64,000 nucleotides of DNA from Marchantia polymorpha subsp. ruderalis (taxonomy: Eukaryota > Streptophyta > Marchantiopsida > Marchantiales > Marchantiaceae). Under the pieces are notes generated by a model, which saw only the letters and a program-made list of their open reading frames with translations, did not search any database and was not told the origin of the DNA. Of this stretch, positions 49,401-60,885 are shown piece by piece. Each line of letters starts with the position of its first letter. The stretch's first letter is position 1. Made by a program: the position numbers and the translations under genes. Location of the stretch: positions 15,812,501-15,876,500 of the forward strand of contig AP031353.1 of NCBI GenBank assembly GCA_037833965.1, in the 5' to 3' direction.

Positions 49401-52400
49401 CCTTCCAATCTCCACAGCAGAAGATGGAAAAAGTTATGCATTTCGTGAACTTAGGAATCTTTGCTTGTTTTGACTGACTGCCCCAATTCTCTTCCCCTTC
49501 AGTACATTAAAGACTATCCATAGAAGGACAAGCACCATAGGCCAATTCTGGTCAGAAGTTTAAATCCTGTCGGGCTTCACATGAATGTATTCAAAGTTTT
49601 GGAGATCTCTTTAACATACTTGGCTGTGCTAGTTTGACTGACAGTCTACCGACAACTCAATGCGGTAGTCAAGAAACCCAAGAATTGATTCTGGCCATCA
49701 GATTTTCTCTGCACATTTGAGTGGTGTCATAGGTTTAAAGAGGTAGCAATAGATATTCTCACTGCCGAGACTTTGACTCAAGTCAACTCAGACGCTACCA
49801 CCAGAGATCATCCAGGAAGACATGCTGACTCACACGTTCTTCTTTACCGATATGATGAGAATCAGAAGCCATAAATAATATGGTAACCGGCAACTTCTAC
49901 GCAGATATTTATGGGGCATACGAACAGGCAAGACCGAGAGAATACATATTGCCACGAAGTTGACATAAAACTCGAACAAGTTGTCCATTCGCGTGATTGG
50001 ATTGCAGACTGCGTTCGGTAATTGGACGGCAAAGTTAAGGACAACTGACACATACCTACGACTATCATTCGCACTAAGACCAAAGACAGCCAAGTGAGTT
50101 ACGCCGACCTTCGAGTTTTTCTCGAGTTCTCGCTGTAAATAATGCATGGGCAATTGGTGAGCGGAACCATGACATCGAGCTGAATCACAAGTTTCTTTCA
50201 CCAGGAGTGACGCCGCCTTTATATTTTAGTGTTCTTGGCCAGTAAATCCATATAATTACATAAATATATCGGTAGTATACCCTAAATTTGATGAGATTGT
50301 CAAAACAGACGTAAGATTAGATCGTTGTTAAAAATCTTTAGACCAAGAACTTGTTTCACCTACCTGAAGTAATCATGTTATGTTCTGAGAATTAGAAGTA
50401 TGCACAATTAGATCTTCTCACACTAAACAAATCAAATCGTACACACGCCCTAGTATTTAATAAATGGACAAAAGTACAAGAAGTATATCTCCTAATAAGT
50501 GGACTCGTACATAGATGAAACTTTATTGCATTAAATCCAGGCAAAACGGTTGACAAATAGCATGGAGTATAACAACGATATGATTTCACATGGATATCAT
50601 TACACGTGTTTGCCAAATAATAATAAATTATAATTATTCATAAATAGTTATTCAATCTTTATTATCTAAAGAATGATATCTTTCCTCTTTGATAAAATAA
50701 GTTTTTCCATGCCCTCACGAACCCATCAAATCCATACTAAATATATCAAAAGAAAGAATAGTGAACATATTTCGTACCAATGTTAATAACAATATTTTAG
50801 TACATGAAATATTCGTTGGCAAAAAACTTATATGCAGAGATCACAACATTTTCATATCGAAGAATATTACAAGGAATCTATGTTGGGAGAGAGTATTAGG
50901 GTGTAGAGAGTATAGCCTGGAAGCACCTGGGGTCAAAACAGAGAAAAGCATTCAATCGCATATTTTTCAATTTAAGGGCATCCTTCCATGAGGAGCTGAA
51001 TCATTTAGCCAGGACTTCTCTTCAGCCATTGGTCCGTCTGACGCAAATTTTCTTTAATATAAAATAAACAGTAAGAAATTAGTAAAGTAACAAAATTACC
51101 TGTAAGTGAAGATGCACAGGGCAACTGCTCTAAGAGAGTCGCTATTTCGGATGTTGATTACGATTGTCAGGGAATAATAAGTTCATCTTTGGACGTTCTG
51201 TTACTCAATATTGCTGCATATGAGAAACAAAAGTCTCTAATCTACGAAATGTGCACCACTAGTTACCAGGATTTACATTTGATGACCAAAACCCATGTGC
51301 TGTATTCAAAACACAGCACATGCCCTCATACTGGAAAGTCTGATGCTTTTAAAAATCCTCGGTGCAAAAGGCCGTTGCTTGTACTGATCTTCATCCAACT
51401 TCACAACAAAGCAAAAACTTCGAAAACTTATGAGGTTTGAGGGCACACGTGAATTTTGAAGACAAACTCGCCGTCGCTTCATATTGAAACAACATGGCAT
51501 CAAAATGTCAAGAATAGGTTTTTCAGGTTGTATGCAATTCAGCAAACAATCAAAAGCATGCGCCACAAGACGGAAGAAACACGCATAGTGACCACGTTGT
51601 AGTTGGTCCAACAGGAACCACACTCATGCCTTCAAAGCATCTGCTGGGCAGGAATAGTTCGCCGGGGCCATAACGGAAAGTAAATCACATACTTAGATTT
51701 TAAATAGAAGAGACAACATTACTAACAACGAGGCAGGCTGGCCCAAGTCATGCAAAAACAACTCTGGGCACACGCTAATTGACCCGAAAGGTTTACTTCG
51801 ATGGAAGGGGGCTCTTCTGTACCCAAATAAACGTATTACAAATTGTTGTACATGTTTCAGTCCACTTGAGGTTATGGTTACCATTTGGACATCAATATCA
51901 AGAGAAAATTACACATGCGCAAAGTTGCGTCAACCTAGTCTAGAAAGCTATTCAAGCCTGAACAATGGTCTTTCAGCCGCTTGGAGAAGCTCAAGCACTA
52001 GGCTTGAAAGGTCTAGATCGTTCAGAGACGTGACAGGAAGGTCCCATGATCTTCCAGTATTAACAATAGAAAGCTTCCCAGCCAGAAAAAGTTTTCAACC
52101 AAGACAAAGAAAGAGCGCAGCACCGAATATACGACTAGTGACGGAGTAAGTAAAACCTTACGGTCGCCAGTCCCCAGGTAAAACTTCTCATCATTCCTTC
52201 TCATTTAGTGTCTTATATAGACAACGACGAGTTTTCCTTATTCACGAGATCGATTTGAACGACTCTTTTATATTGACACGAGTATGTACAAACGATTATG
52301 CCCTGCGGGGCCACACTGGAAGGAACCTCCGTCTACATGATCTCCACACAAAAAATCCTCTTTAAAGGGCAAATTCTTTAGACTTTCAGTAGTCCGTGCG

Positions 52401-52747
52401 TAAGAATATGTTCTTTCGAGGCTAACAATTACGAACGAGAAGTCAATAAGAAGACGTATGATTCATCTGGATCACCAAGTCTGCACGTTTCATGGCAAAA
52501 CCAGGTAGGCAGTCCGGCCAATTACTTTCCAAATTTCCAGGACAAGTCTTTGTCGGTCCGAAAGAATATCTGAAAGCACGATTTACTGTAAATTCAAGTG
52601 CTAGTTCAGGTAGAAATGATTCACAAGCTTTGTAACAAAACATACATCATTGGATTGGTTCAAAAAATGGAAGAGTTATAAGCATTAAAATAGTGTCAGT
52701 TCCGCAGTACATGAGTGACAAAGTCAGCGAAACCCCACCACCCTACG
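49401..52747. other. Intergenic, no supported gene; includes kinase 3' region
   Basis: No family match is seen. The last few hundred bases (to 52,747) lie downstream of the minus-strand kinase stop codon and probably hold its 3' UTR. A plus-strand frame at 51,874-52,149 is bounded by an acceptor-like TTTCAG (about 51,860) and a donor-like GGA|GTAAGT (about 52,146). It could be an exon of an unseen plus-strand gene; its product is Ser/Arg-rich and unrecognised. Confidence 0.4.
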
Positions 52748-55700
52748 TTAAAGCAGATATGGAAGTACCCGTGCATCACCACGAAGAGGTAGACCTGTCC
52801 GAGCACCCAGTGCCCGACATTTGGTTGCAGCCTACATGGGACACAAATCACAAATCCACATATGAATTGAAACAGAGACATTTATCATACCAAACGTGAA
52901 GTATGGATTGTTCGTGGTAATGATGAACACACCTCTTACACAAGATTTAACTGGCAACAGTACAAGCTTTACAGATTTGATTTTAAACTTTGTAATGAGA
53001 CAACCTACTTACAGAAAAGACATTACTTACCACAGCAGATCCGAGTGGAAGCATATTTTCTGGTATTAATCCGGCACATAGACCTGCATGGTGTGGACAC
53101 AAAGCATTATCGATCATCAATATGCTATTCGTGCTTTGTGTCGCCTACATTTCCTAGACATTTCCTAAGAAGTCGTACTCTTTCGTCATGGAACAACTCA
53201 ATCCTTAGCATATGGATGATGCTGGCGTGCGAACATTCAAAACAGCAAAACATAATACATACTGGTACTTCAATTAAAATGAACACTGAGGCTTCTGCAT
53301 GGATTTAACGTACAATACATGACGGCACCAATAAAAGCGTCGCCTGCTCCCGTGGTGTCTACCAGCTCAGTAGATGGTACAAAGTCTGCAGTTCCTACTA
53401 AGAGCCGCCCTACACATCTGTCTTCAGTGTCTACTGTCCCGGCCTTGGAGTTTTGCAATACACCCACCTGAAATGTCGACATAATGCAGGAAACACATAC
53501 AAAATGTCCTTATACCTGTCTTTTAACATCATGTAGGTGAAGATGAGGCTACATATGCAATATACTCGACACTGGGCAGCCGTACATTCCTATCCTCACA
53601 TGCAAATCACAGCAGTGATATCCGACACTAATTTGATAAATATCCGTCATGTTGCTCACAAGTCAGAGAGTAATATCTAGTTTAAAGAAATAGACAGATC
53701 TGGACAACTACTTGAGTTTTAGAAGGTATACTGATCTAACACTAGTCTTTGACAAACCTCTACTTTTAAACATACAAGAAATACCAATTTGGTAGAAAAA
53801 TATACAGGACTGGGATACAGGGACATGAGGATATAAGAGTAGTACAGATATCAAAGATACTAAGAAGAGCCAGAGAGACATTATGAATGACATGTGCAGG
53901 AAAACATAAAGAGTTTCCAACACACGAACCCAGAAACTATAATCAAACTATAAAATAAAGTATGCACTCGATAAGCACCATGATCCCTCCACTAGAATTA
54001 TCGGGTGGAGAGCAAGTTGTTGAAGCAAGAATGCAATAAGTTGTGTGAAAAGGCTTTCCCGATGGATCGACTTGACACTCAATGTGCAGTGGGACTAATC
54101 GAGAGATACTTTTCCTAAGTAGTGAACAGGCCGTAGTGCGAGCTGACCTTAGACGAGAATACGGTGGGGCCTGAGATGGGAGACTCTTTAGCTTCTCTCC
54201 ACAGAGACTGCAAGGTTTGATTCACATCCATCATTTCTGGTTTCTCTGCATATCAGCAACGTTATGAGCTACGGAGACAAAACCTGGAAATTGAGAGAGA
54301 CAATCAGCTCTAGCCCCAGCTGTCTAGAGCAGAGATCATCGGGAAATACGTTACCTGATGAGCTCCTCTCAAGCATCACACATCCAGCAGCACCTTGTGT
54401 TACTATTACAAATTGCAGACGAGGTAACTTCAAAGCTAGGGCAACTAGGGCTTCCCCTAAGGTCGGAGCCTCTGTCCATGCCTGACAGAAGAAAAAGTAC
54501 GTTAATATTTTGCTTTCAATCATGAGAATACTAGTGACAAAACCGTCAGGGAAATGTGAACGAAAGGGAGATGCGATTGCAGCTATATGATCATCCACCT
54601 TAAAGTCCTGAGCGTAAAGAATCAGAATTACTATCGCATTACTTACTGAACTAATTTCCACATTGATTAAAAACTGAAAAAATATTGAACTATTATGAAG
54701 TTTATCATATTCTTCATCACGATTCAATAGGATTCTCGGATAGTAGGTGCTACCGTTAGTAAGAAAGACGATGATCACAAAACAAGCATTGATCTTATTG
54801 AGTTGCATTACATGCTTGGAAAGTCTACGCAGTTTAGCCGTCATAACATGTCGGTATCAAGTTAAATTCCAATGTTTTTTATGTTCTTTTCCAGCGTTGC
54901 TTTATATTCTATATCCTTACCACAGGGAATTTCGCAGAAGTGACGAGATAGTCAGCATAATGCAGCAGCTCGTCTAAGCCCTCTCTCTTCCTCTCAGCAT
55001 CTATGATAATTGGCAGCCCCTGTTTACTTGCCTGGAACCAAATCATCCTATGCTAATCAGCACAAATTTTCTCGTTGGAATCAAAACAGATTTGAAGCAT
55101 ACCTGACCCATATGATTACATAGTAAGCTTTTTCATGTGTACTTGAACAATTGGAAGATGATGTTTCCAGCGTATATTTTACAAGAAGCTACACAGCATA
55201 GACAGACACTCGCCTCTTCTGCTACACGCAGAGCAGCATCAGGAATACGTCCATCCAGATACAACAAGTCTGCCCCGCTGAGAAGCGATGCTATGGCTGA
55301 AGAGGAATAGTCGGAAGGTTCCAATGGAGGGTATCCAGGCGTGTGTATGCATGTCCGTGTTTTCCTGTTAGGAACGTCATCATAGTTACTTGAGAAAAAA
55401 CAGCTGTACATCTGCTATTCACAAGATATACTACGTGGCATTCTTTCATCCAAAAATTTACAGCTATCTAGAAGCTGCCGCAGAGGGATTTTCATCTCCT
55501 ACAATTTCTTCTTTTACTAACGACAAAGATGATTTGGATCAACAAGCTCTCGCGATCAAGCATCTCAGTTTTCAACATCGGAGTCAATTGACTTTGCACA
55601 CTTACGTCTCTTCATCAACAATGACGTAGGTGAAAGGAGATACTCCTTCGTCAGCTACCTGCACTGCCAAATACCACCACAACAGGGTGAATAAGCTTAG

Positions 55701-58277
55701 ACACAGGATTAAACAAGTTGCGGCTATAAGAAAAAGGTGATCGCTTCAGATCATTTTCCGTACATTTCTGGCGAGCAAAATAAAATATCGTAAATCTGCT
55801 ACCATCTCACTATATGAAATCCAATAGCCTTTACCTCTGATATTTATGCATTGATTCTCAGTTGGAGTCTCTGAGCAGGAGCATCATCAACCGTAATACT
55901 GGCATCATAATCACCGATTTTTCACTGAGTGGCTAATGCAGTTTAGACAGACACAAACACATTTGACAGCTGTGTATTTCTTGAGCAGACTTTGCTGCGG
56001 CCTCTCGAGCAACCATATCCCGTATCATCCATGATACGGGATGTGGAATATGCTGGCAGAAGAATTGGTGCTGATAGATGTTTTCATAAAAGATGTGGAA
56101 TACTATCTACTCTAAACCAATAGAGCTGAGTCTTGGAGCTTAGGGCAGTTTCTCGGTAGATCTCCGCCTTTGAGTCATAGTTAAGGGTAGTGCCATCAAC
56201 GTTTATGACTGGTATCACGTTTACAGTTTCCCATCCATATGTAATTCTTCAAGCACATGGACAAAAAGTAAACGGCAATTGATCATGCAAAGAAGCAGAT
56301 AGAACTTACCACAACGTGGGAGACATCGACTCCATCAGCCTCCAACTCTTCCAGTATTCCGATGCCGGAGGAGTCCTTAGCCAGCTGCAGTCAGGGATAT
56401 TACAAGAGCTCAGAGCAGACAACACGAAGGGTCATCAGATTTTTCTTCAATTCTCTGACTATCAGATCGAAGAATCTCGTGGGAGACTGATATGACATGG
56501 ATAAAGATTTCGAGAAGAACCAGTAGCCTTGATCTACACACAAAAAGCATCATACACGTCAAATCTAAACTGCAACTCCAGCTAGCACGGACAGGAGTCA
56601 TATGAACTGACTCGGATCCACAAAAGTAGGGCTTCAACTGCGAAAACTACTCTGCCTGGGACTAACCGCACATTGTAGAAAATCGCTAACTCTGCCTCGG
56701 ACTAATAACACATGATAGAATAACCCAGGTTGGAGTTCCTCCAAGGAAATTAATCCTTTACATGCAGGTGTGTCCATTACCTTAGAGTAAACTCTAGGTT
56801 TGAGCCCAAGTCGAGCTGCAGCAGTCAATGCGTTTCCTACATTGCCACCGCCTTGAACCTGGTTTCGCAACATGCAAGTATTTGAAACGTGCAAAGAAAG
56901 GAAGGGCGGTCCCAACGTCAGCATTCAAGAGAAAATAATACTCTCCGCATGGGTGTTGCTCAACACAATAATTGGTGTTTCAAAAGGAAGCGACCGCATA
57001 TTTCTCTCTTAAGCTCAATGTTGATGGTACAAAATTTCAAACAGACCGCATGAAGCAGGTGGAAGATTAGACGCTGACCAAAGAATCAGTAGTGCGAATC
57101 TTGGCATCTGCTTCGGGATATGAGGCCACTTTCGCAAGAAAATCCAGTGTTAGAGTCCCACAGCCCACCTAGACATTGCAGAGGAGAATGTTAAAGGAAA
57201 TGGTAAATGAAGTGTTGAATTATTATACTTAACATGTTTAACCAAACACGATATCTTCACAGCTTGGACTTTTCGACTCGGTGAAAAGCAAAGCATAAAT
57301 TTGCAGCTGAAGTTACATGTCTCTGACAGTAGGTACATATAAGAAATCAGAAACTTTATTTACCACAGTCCGTCTTGCCGGCAAAGGAGGAAACTTTTTA
57401 TCACTGCCGTCGTTGATCTCCACTGATACTGCTGAAGTTCCACCCATCGAGGACGAAACCCTGGAAACTCAGTTAAAAATCAGCAGTCGAAACGTATTTA
57501 TGCTGAAGACCAGGAAAAGCTGTCAATTACCATAAATGCTTCGGATAAAGACAAAAGACCAATGAGAGCTGAAAAAATAGTGAACGATGATGATGAACAA
57601 TGTGCAACATGTAACAAGCGTCTCTTCTTGAATGGTAGGGAGGTGATTAAATTTTGAGGCAATTCAGTACATTTACTCAAACACTTGCTTCGGCACAGTG
57701 CTCTTAAAAAACTGGATACAGAAAAAAATCTTCTTCATGAGATTAAGCACAGCTGCAAGATATATATACTTCTTTAAAGTAGAAATAAGTAAGAAAAACA
57801 GAATTCGAAACCAGTGCTTGAAGATGGGACTGCTTGGAACTCAATTCTCGCTTACTGGTGATTCTATCCATCCACATTTCACATAGGCAAGACTAGTGTT
57901 GTGAGGAAATCCTAACGTGGAGAGGCAAGCGGTCAAGATGAGCAATTTAGCCTTCCTGTCAAAAGTTTATGCTTACACAGAGCTCTCAGAAACTGTATGC
58001 GAAGCAAACTCTTGATCATGAAGCGAAGCACAGCTGCAAGAGAGGAGAAGGCTCACATTAGAGCTGAAGGAGGTCCTCCAAACGATCCCCATCCTCCACG
58101 TCGACACGGGGTAGCGGCAGGCAACATAGTCGACGACTTCAACCAACGGGCTCGCCAATTGCCTGGAGCAAGAATCTGATGACAGAGCGAGGCAGGCGGA
58201 GCAGGCGGCCTGCAGGCTGCTGCCGTCGAAGAAGATGTCCAAATTCGCCCGGGAGCTGACGCGAAGGCGACCGCCAT
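52748..58277 (-). CDS. PfkB-family carbohydrate/nucleoside kinase, 13 exons, 463 aa
   Basis: Modelled exons: 58277-58057, 57460-57364, 57168-57079, 56858-56781, 56384-56310, 55658-55606, 55364-55214, 55031-54921, 54481-54355, 54245-54148, 53467-53314, 53083-53031, 52831-52748. All junctions keep frame and the chain ends in TAA. The first ~75 residues are rich in Ala, Ser, Arg and Pro with few acids, like a plastid or mitochondrial transit peptide. The kinase fold begins at VVGCG (about 106-110). The N-terminal substrate-side motif VQGGGNVGNALTAAARLG starts at 137. KTRTCIHTPGYPP is near 206-218, and PIIIDAERKREGLDELL follows. The PfkB signature DTTGAGDAFIGAV is at 404-416, with the catalytic base Asp410. 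It resembles the plant PfkB group of At5g43910; the substrate is unknown. PfkB enzymes phosphorylate sugars or nucleosides with ATP. The start is the first ATG after an in-frame stop. Intron 7 uses a GC donor. Confidence 0.93.
56017..56042. other. Perfect 12-bp hairpin in a kinase intron
   Basis: ATCCCGTATCAT and ATGATACGGGAT flank a two-base loop inside intron 5 of the PfkB kinase gene (56,309-55,659). It may be a small inverted repeat or an RNA structure. The stem is too short to call a miRNA precursor. Confidence 0.8.
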
Positions 58278-58860
58278 GACAGAGCGAACTCCAAAAGTCA
58301 CGCTCGCCTGCCAATTTCGCAATCACCAGGCTTCATGAGTACGGCCAACGTCCTGCTCGATCGAAACATTTCCAGCCATTTGAATGCTCCACGGAACTTG
58401 AGCTTCCATTCTTTTTCAAACTGTCGAACATGATGATTCATGAGTTATTAATATCCACAAGTATTTCACCGGCTGCCACAGCGGAGCAAAGGGCCAGGCC
58501 GACCGGCAACTCTCCGTCGAGTCAGCCGGTCAGTCGACTTCGCCGGTAACGACCTGGAACCTCGGTGGACAAATGAACGGCGAGGATGGAACGATGCAAG
58601 CCACTTTGCACTTTCTCCGATTAAAGATTCCATTATATTGGGCGAATCGAGGGGATGCACGTGGTTCGCACATCCTGTGGACCGGCGGATAATTCAGATT
58701 TATTTCCCGGAGGCCACACTGGTAAGGCGCGGCGCAAGCGGCCGAGCTCGTAGTATTTTCACTATCTTTCGCTCCTTCGCTTACATGAAAAGCCTTGCGC
58801 TTGGTCGTGGGCTCAAGCGTTAGCATCTGAAACATCGGTTCCGATAAAAGTGTGCATCTT
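58278..58860. promoter_or_regulatory. Upstream region of the PfkB kinase gene
   Basis: The 580 bases upstream of the kinase ATG are GC-richer than the DNA beyond 58,860. They include an in-frame stop directly before the open frame. They probably hold the 5' UTR and promoter. A small plus-strand frame at 58,638-58,823 has no domain. No TATA box was assigned. Confidence 0.5.
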
Positions 58861-60885
58861 CTGCAATAATATACAAAAACTTATATGAAAAAAAAATATA
58901 ACAAAAATATTTTAATGATTACATGCAGTCAATGTATAACTTTCAGACCTGGAAAAATTAAAAAGCATTTATTTATATTCTTACTTTTCACAATGATAGT
59001 TAAAAAAAAAAAAATTTTATGATATTATGATTAAATATAGAAATATAGTTTTCATATTTATCTGTAAGGCCTTAGTATTAGTCATAATGTAGATAAAATT
59101 CCTAAACTTTTTGTATTTTTTTGTGAAAATGCAGAATGTACAGTTAAATGTCATAATATTTTATGATCTCTATGAAATAGTTCTGAATTACTAAATCTAA
59201 ATTTTTATGATGAAGTTTACTTCTGACATATAACAGATTGATTATTTACATAATTTTCATATGAAAAAATGAATTCAAAATTTGATTCTTTAGTCATAAA
59301 AAATCTCCATAAACTTAAACTTTGAAGATAAATATTTCTCCAAAAATCAATACATTCAAGAGCTTTGAAAATTTCAAAAAATATTTCAAATTAGTGTTTG
59401 ATATGACTTGTAAAATTCATAACTCATGACATTGATTGGGATTTTATTCTAAGTATTAATAGACCAAATTATTATTCTCAAATTAGATATTATCATATGT
59501 AACAAGTAATATTTAGACTACTTGTTACTCAATGTAAAGACAATGTAGAATCGAAACAGGGGGCCATGTAAATTCCAAAAACATGAAAGATCCCATCAAG
59601 TTTTAGAAGGAAGAATTCAGGCGGCACGAAACGGTTGGATCTGAACATCTAGCATATCTAAAAGAATCGAAGATGAGCATGCAATTGATTTTTCATAGGT
59701 TATGTAAGATGTCATATGTATGACATGTGCGCTAGTTATTTGCCTTATCATCAATCTAGAAATAGTCGGATAATGATAATCTGATATTTTTGTTATGAAA
59801 GAAGATAAATCATTGAAATCGATTTTCAAAGCTGAAGTTTTAAATGATTTGAGGATGGGTGGACAATCAGCATAACTCTGCTCGGTGATGCAAACGCAAG
59901 CGAACATGGAGGCTGATGCCTGGCTGCAACTACCGCGGAAATATGGCGACTAAGGTAAAGGAAGAATGGGCGAATCGAATCTCATACACTGACTTATATG
60001 GGTCATGGACGCGTTGCATCTCTTGTATGTTTGGCACTGGCACTTCACATCAGGAAGCAGCTGATTCCTTTGCATGTACCTTTCCATGTATCTCTTTGCC
60101 AGAGATGATCCTACTGGTGAGGATTGCATTCAAATGTTATTGATGATTATGAAAGCACTAACTATAAAGTAAAGGAGTGGGGACTTATCGATGACATTCT
60201 TGGAAGATGAATATATTACAGTGTAGGTGTAACCTGGGTGAAAGGAAGAATCAGAAAGGGGCTATAAATTACCCGTGGTCCAAAGGTGAGGAGTTGATCA
60301 CATCTTGGAAGCGAATTCAATTCAAGGTCATGACATTCTAGGAAGTACAACTACGTGGCATAATTTGTCTGACGTTTTGAGATCCAGAGGAGGAAGTTGC
60401 AAAATGCCCTCAAGCTGACTTATGGGGCCGTTTGTTCTTCTACACAAAGAGTTGTGTATGCTCCTAATTTCATAAAGCTTATCTGTGCACAGGCTTTAGA
60501 TTACAACTTGTATTTAACTCATTGACCACATCGTTGTATGATGAATGCTTGAATGGCACCACGGGCTTCCCGAGGAGAAGAGAGGAGATGATGTACTTCA
60601 GCTGGACGATAGGATGAATTCAGATGATTGTTTGTACGGTTCTAGATAAATACGTCTTCGTGAAATTTGAACGCCATCCACAGATTCTGGGCCCGGAGGC
60701 GCCATGCCGTTCATAATACAGTAGTTACGATGTCCAAAGTAAATTGGAAGCTCAACGCGAGGTTTTAGTAGATTGATGTAGTCCAGAACCTACTCAACTA
60801 CCTAAGAATGAATGTATGAAATAAATGTCCACGAGCATGAAAGCAGGGATCAACGGAGCATACATGCTCTTCAGACAAAGAATGA
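58861..60885. other. AT-rich spacer and LRR gene 3' region, no separate gene
   Basis: 58.86-59.55 kb is very AT-rich and empty. A 10-bp hairpin (GTAACAAGTA and TACTTGTTAC) lies at 59,499-59,528. From 59.9 kb the composition becomes balanced. The last part, next to 60,886, probably contains the 3' UTR of the LRR gene. Short plus-strand frames such as 59,916-60,143 have no recognised domain. Confidence 0.5.

Noticed and set aside
54269..54844. 191-codon frame taken as one protein
   Set aside because: Only 54,481-54,355 is coding (kinase exon 9); the rest reads through introns.
53270..58326. Start of the kinase at 58,322 or 58,326
   Set aside because: Those codons are TTG and GTG, with a stop directly upstream in frame; the first ATG in frame is at 58,277.
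58326..58336. Short match to the miR166 core (CCAGGCTTCAT)
   Set aside because: The rest of the mature sequence does not match and no foldback with a star strand is present.
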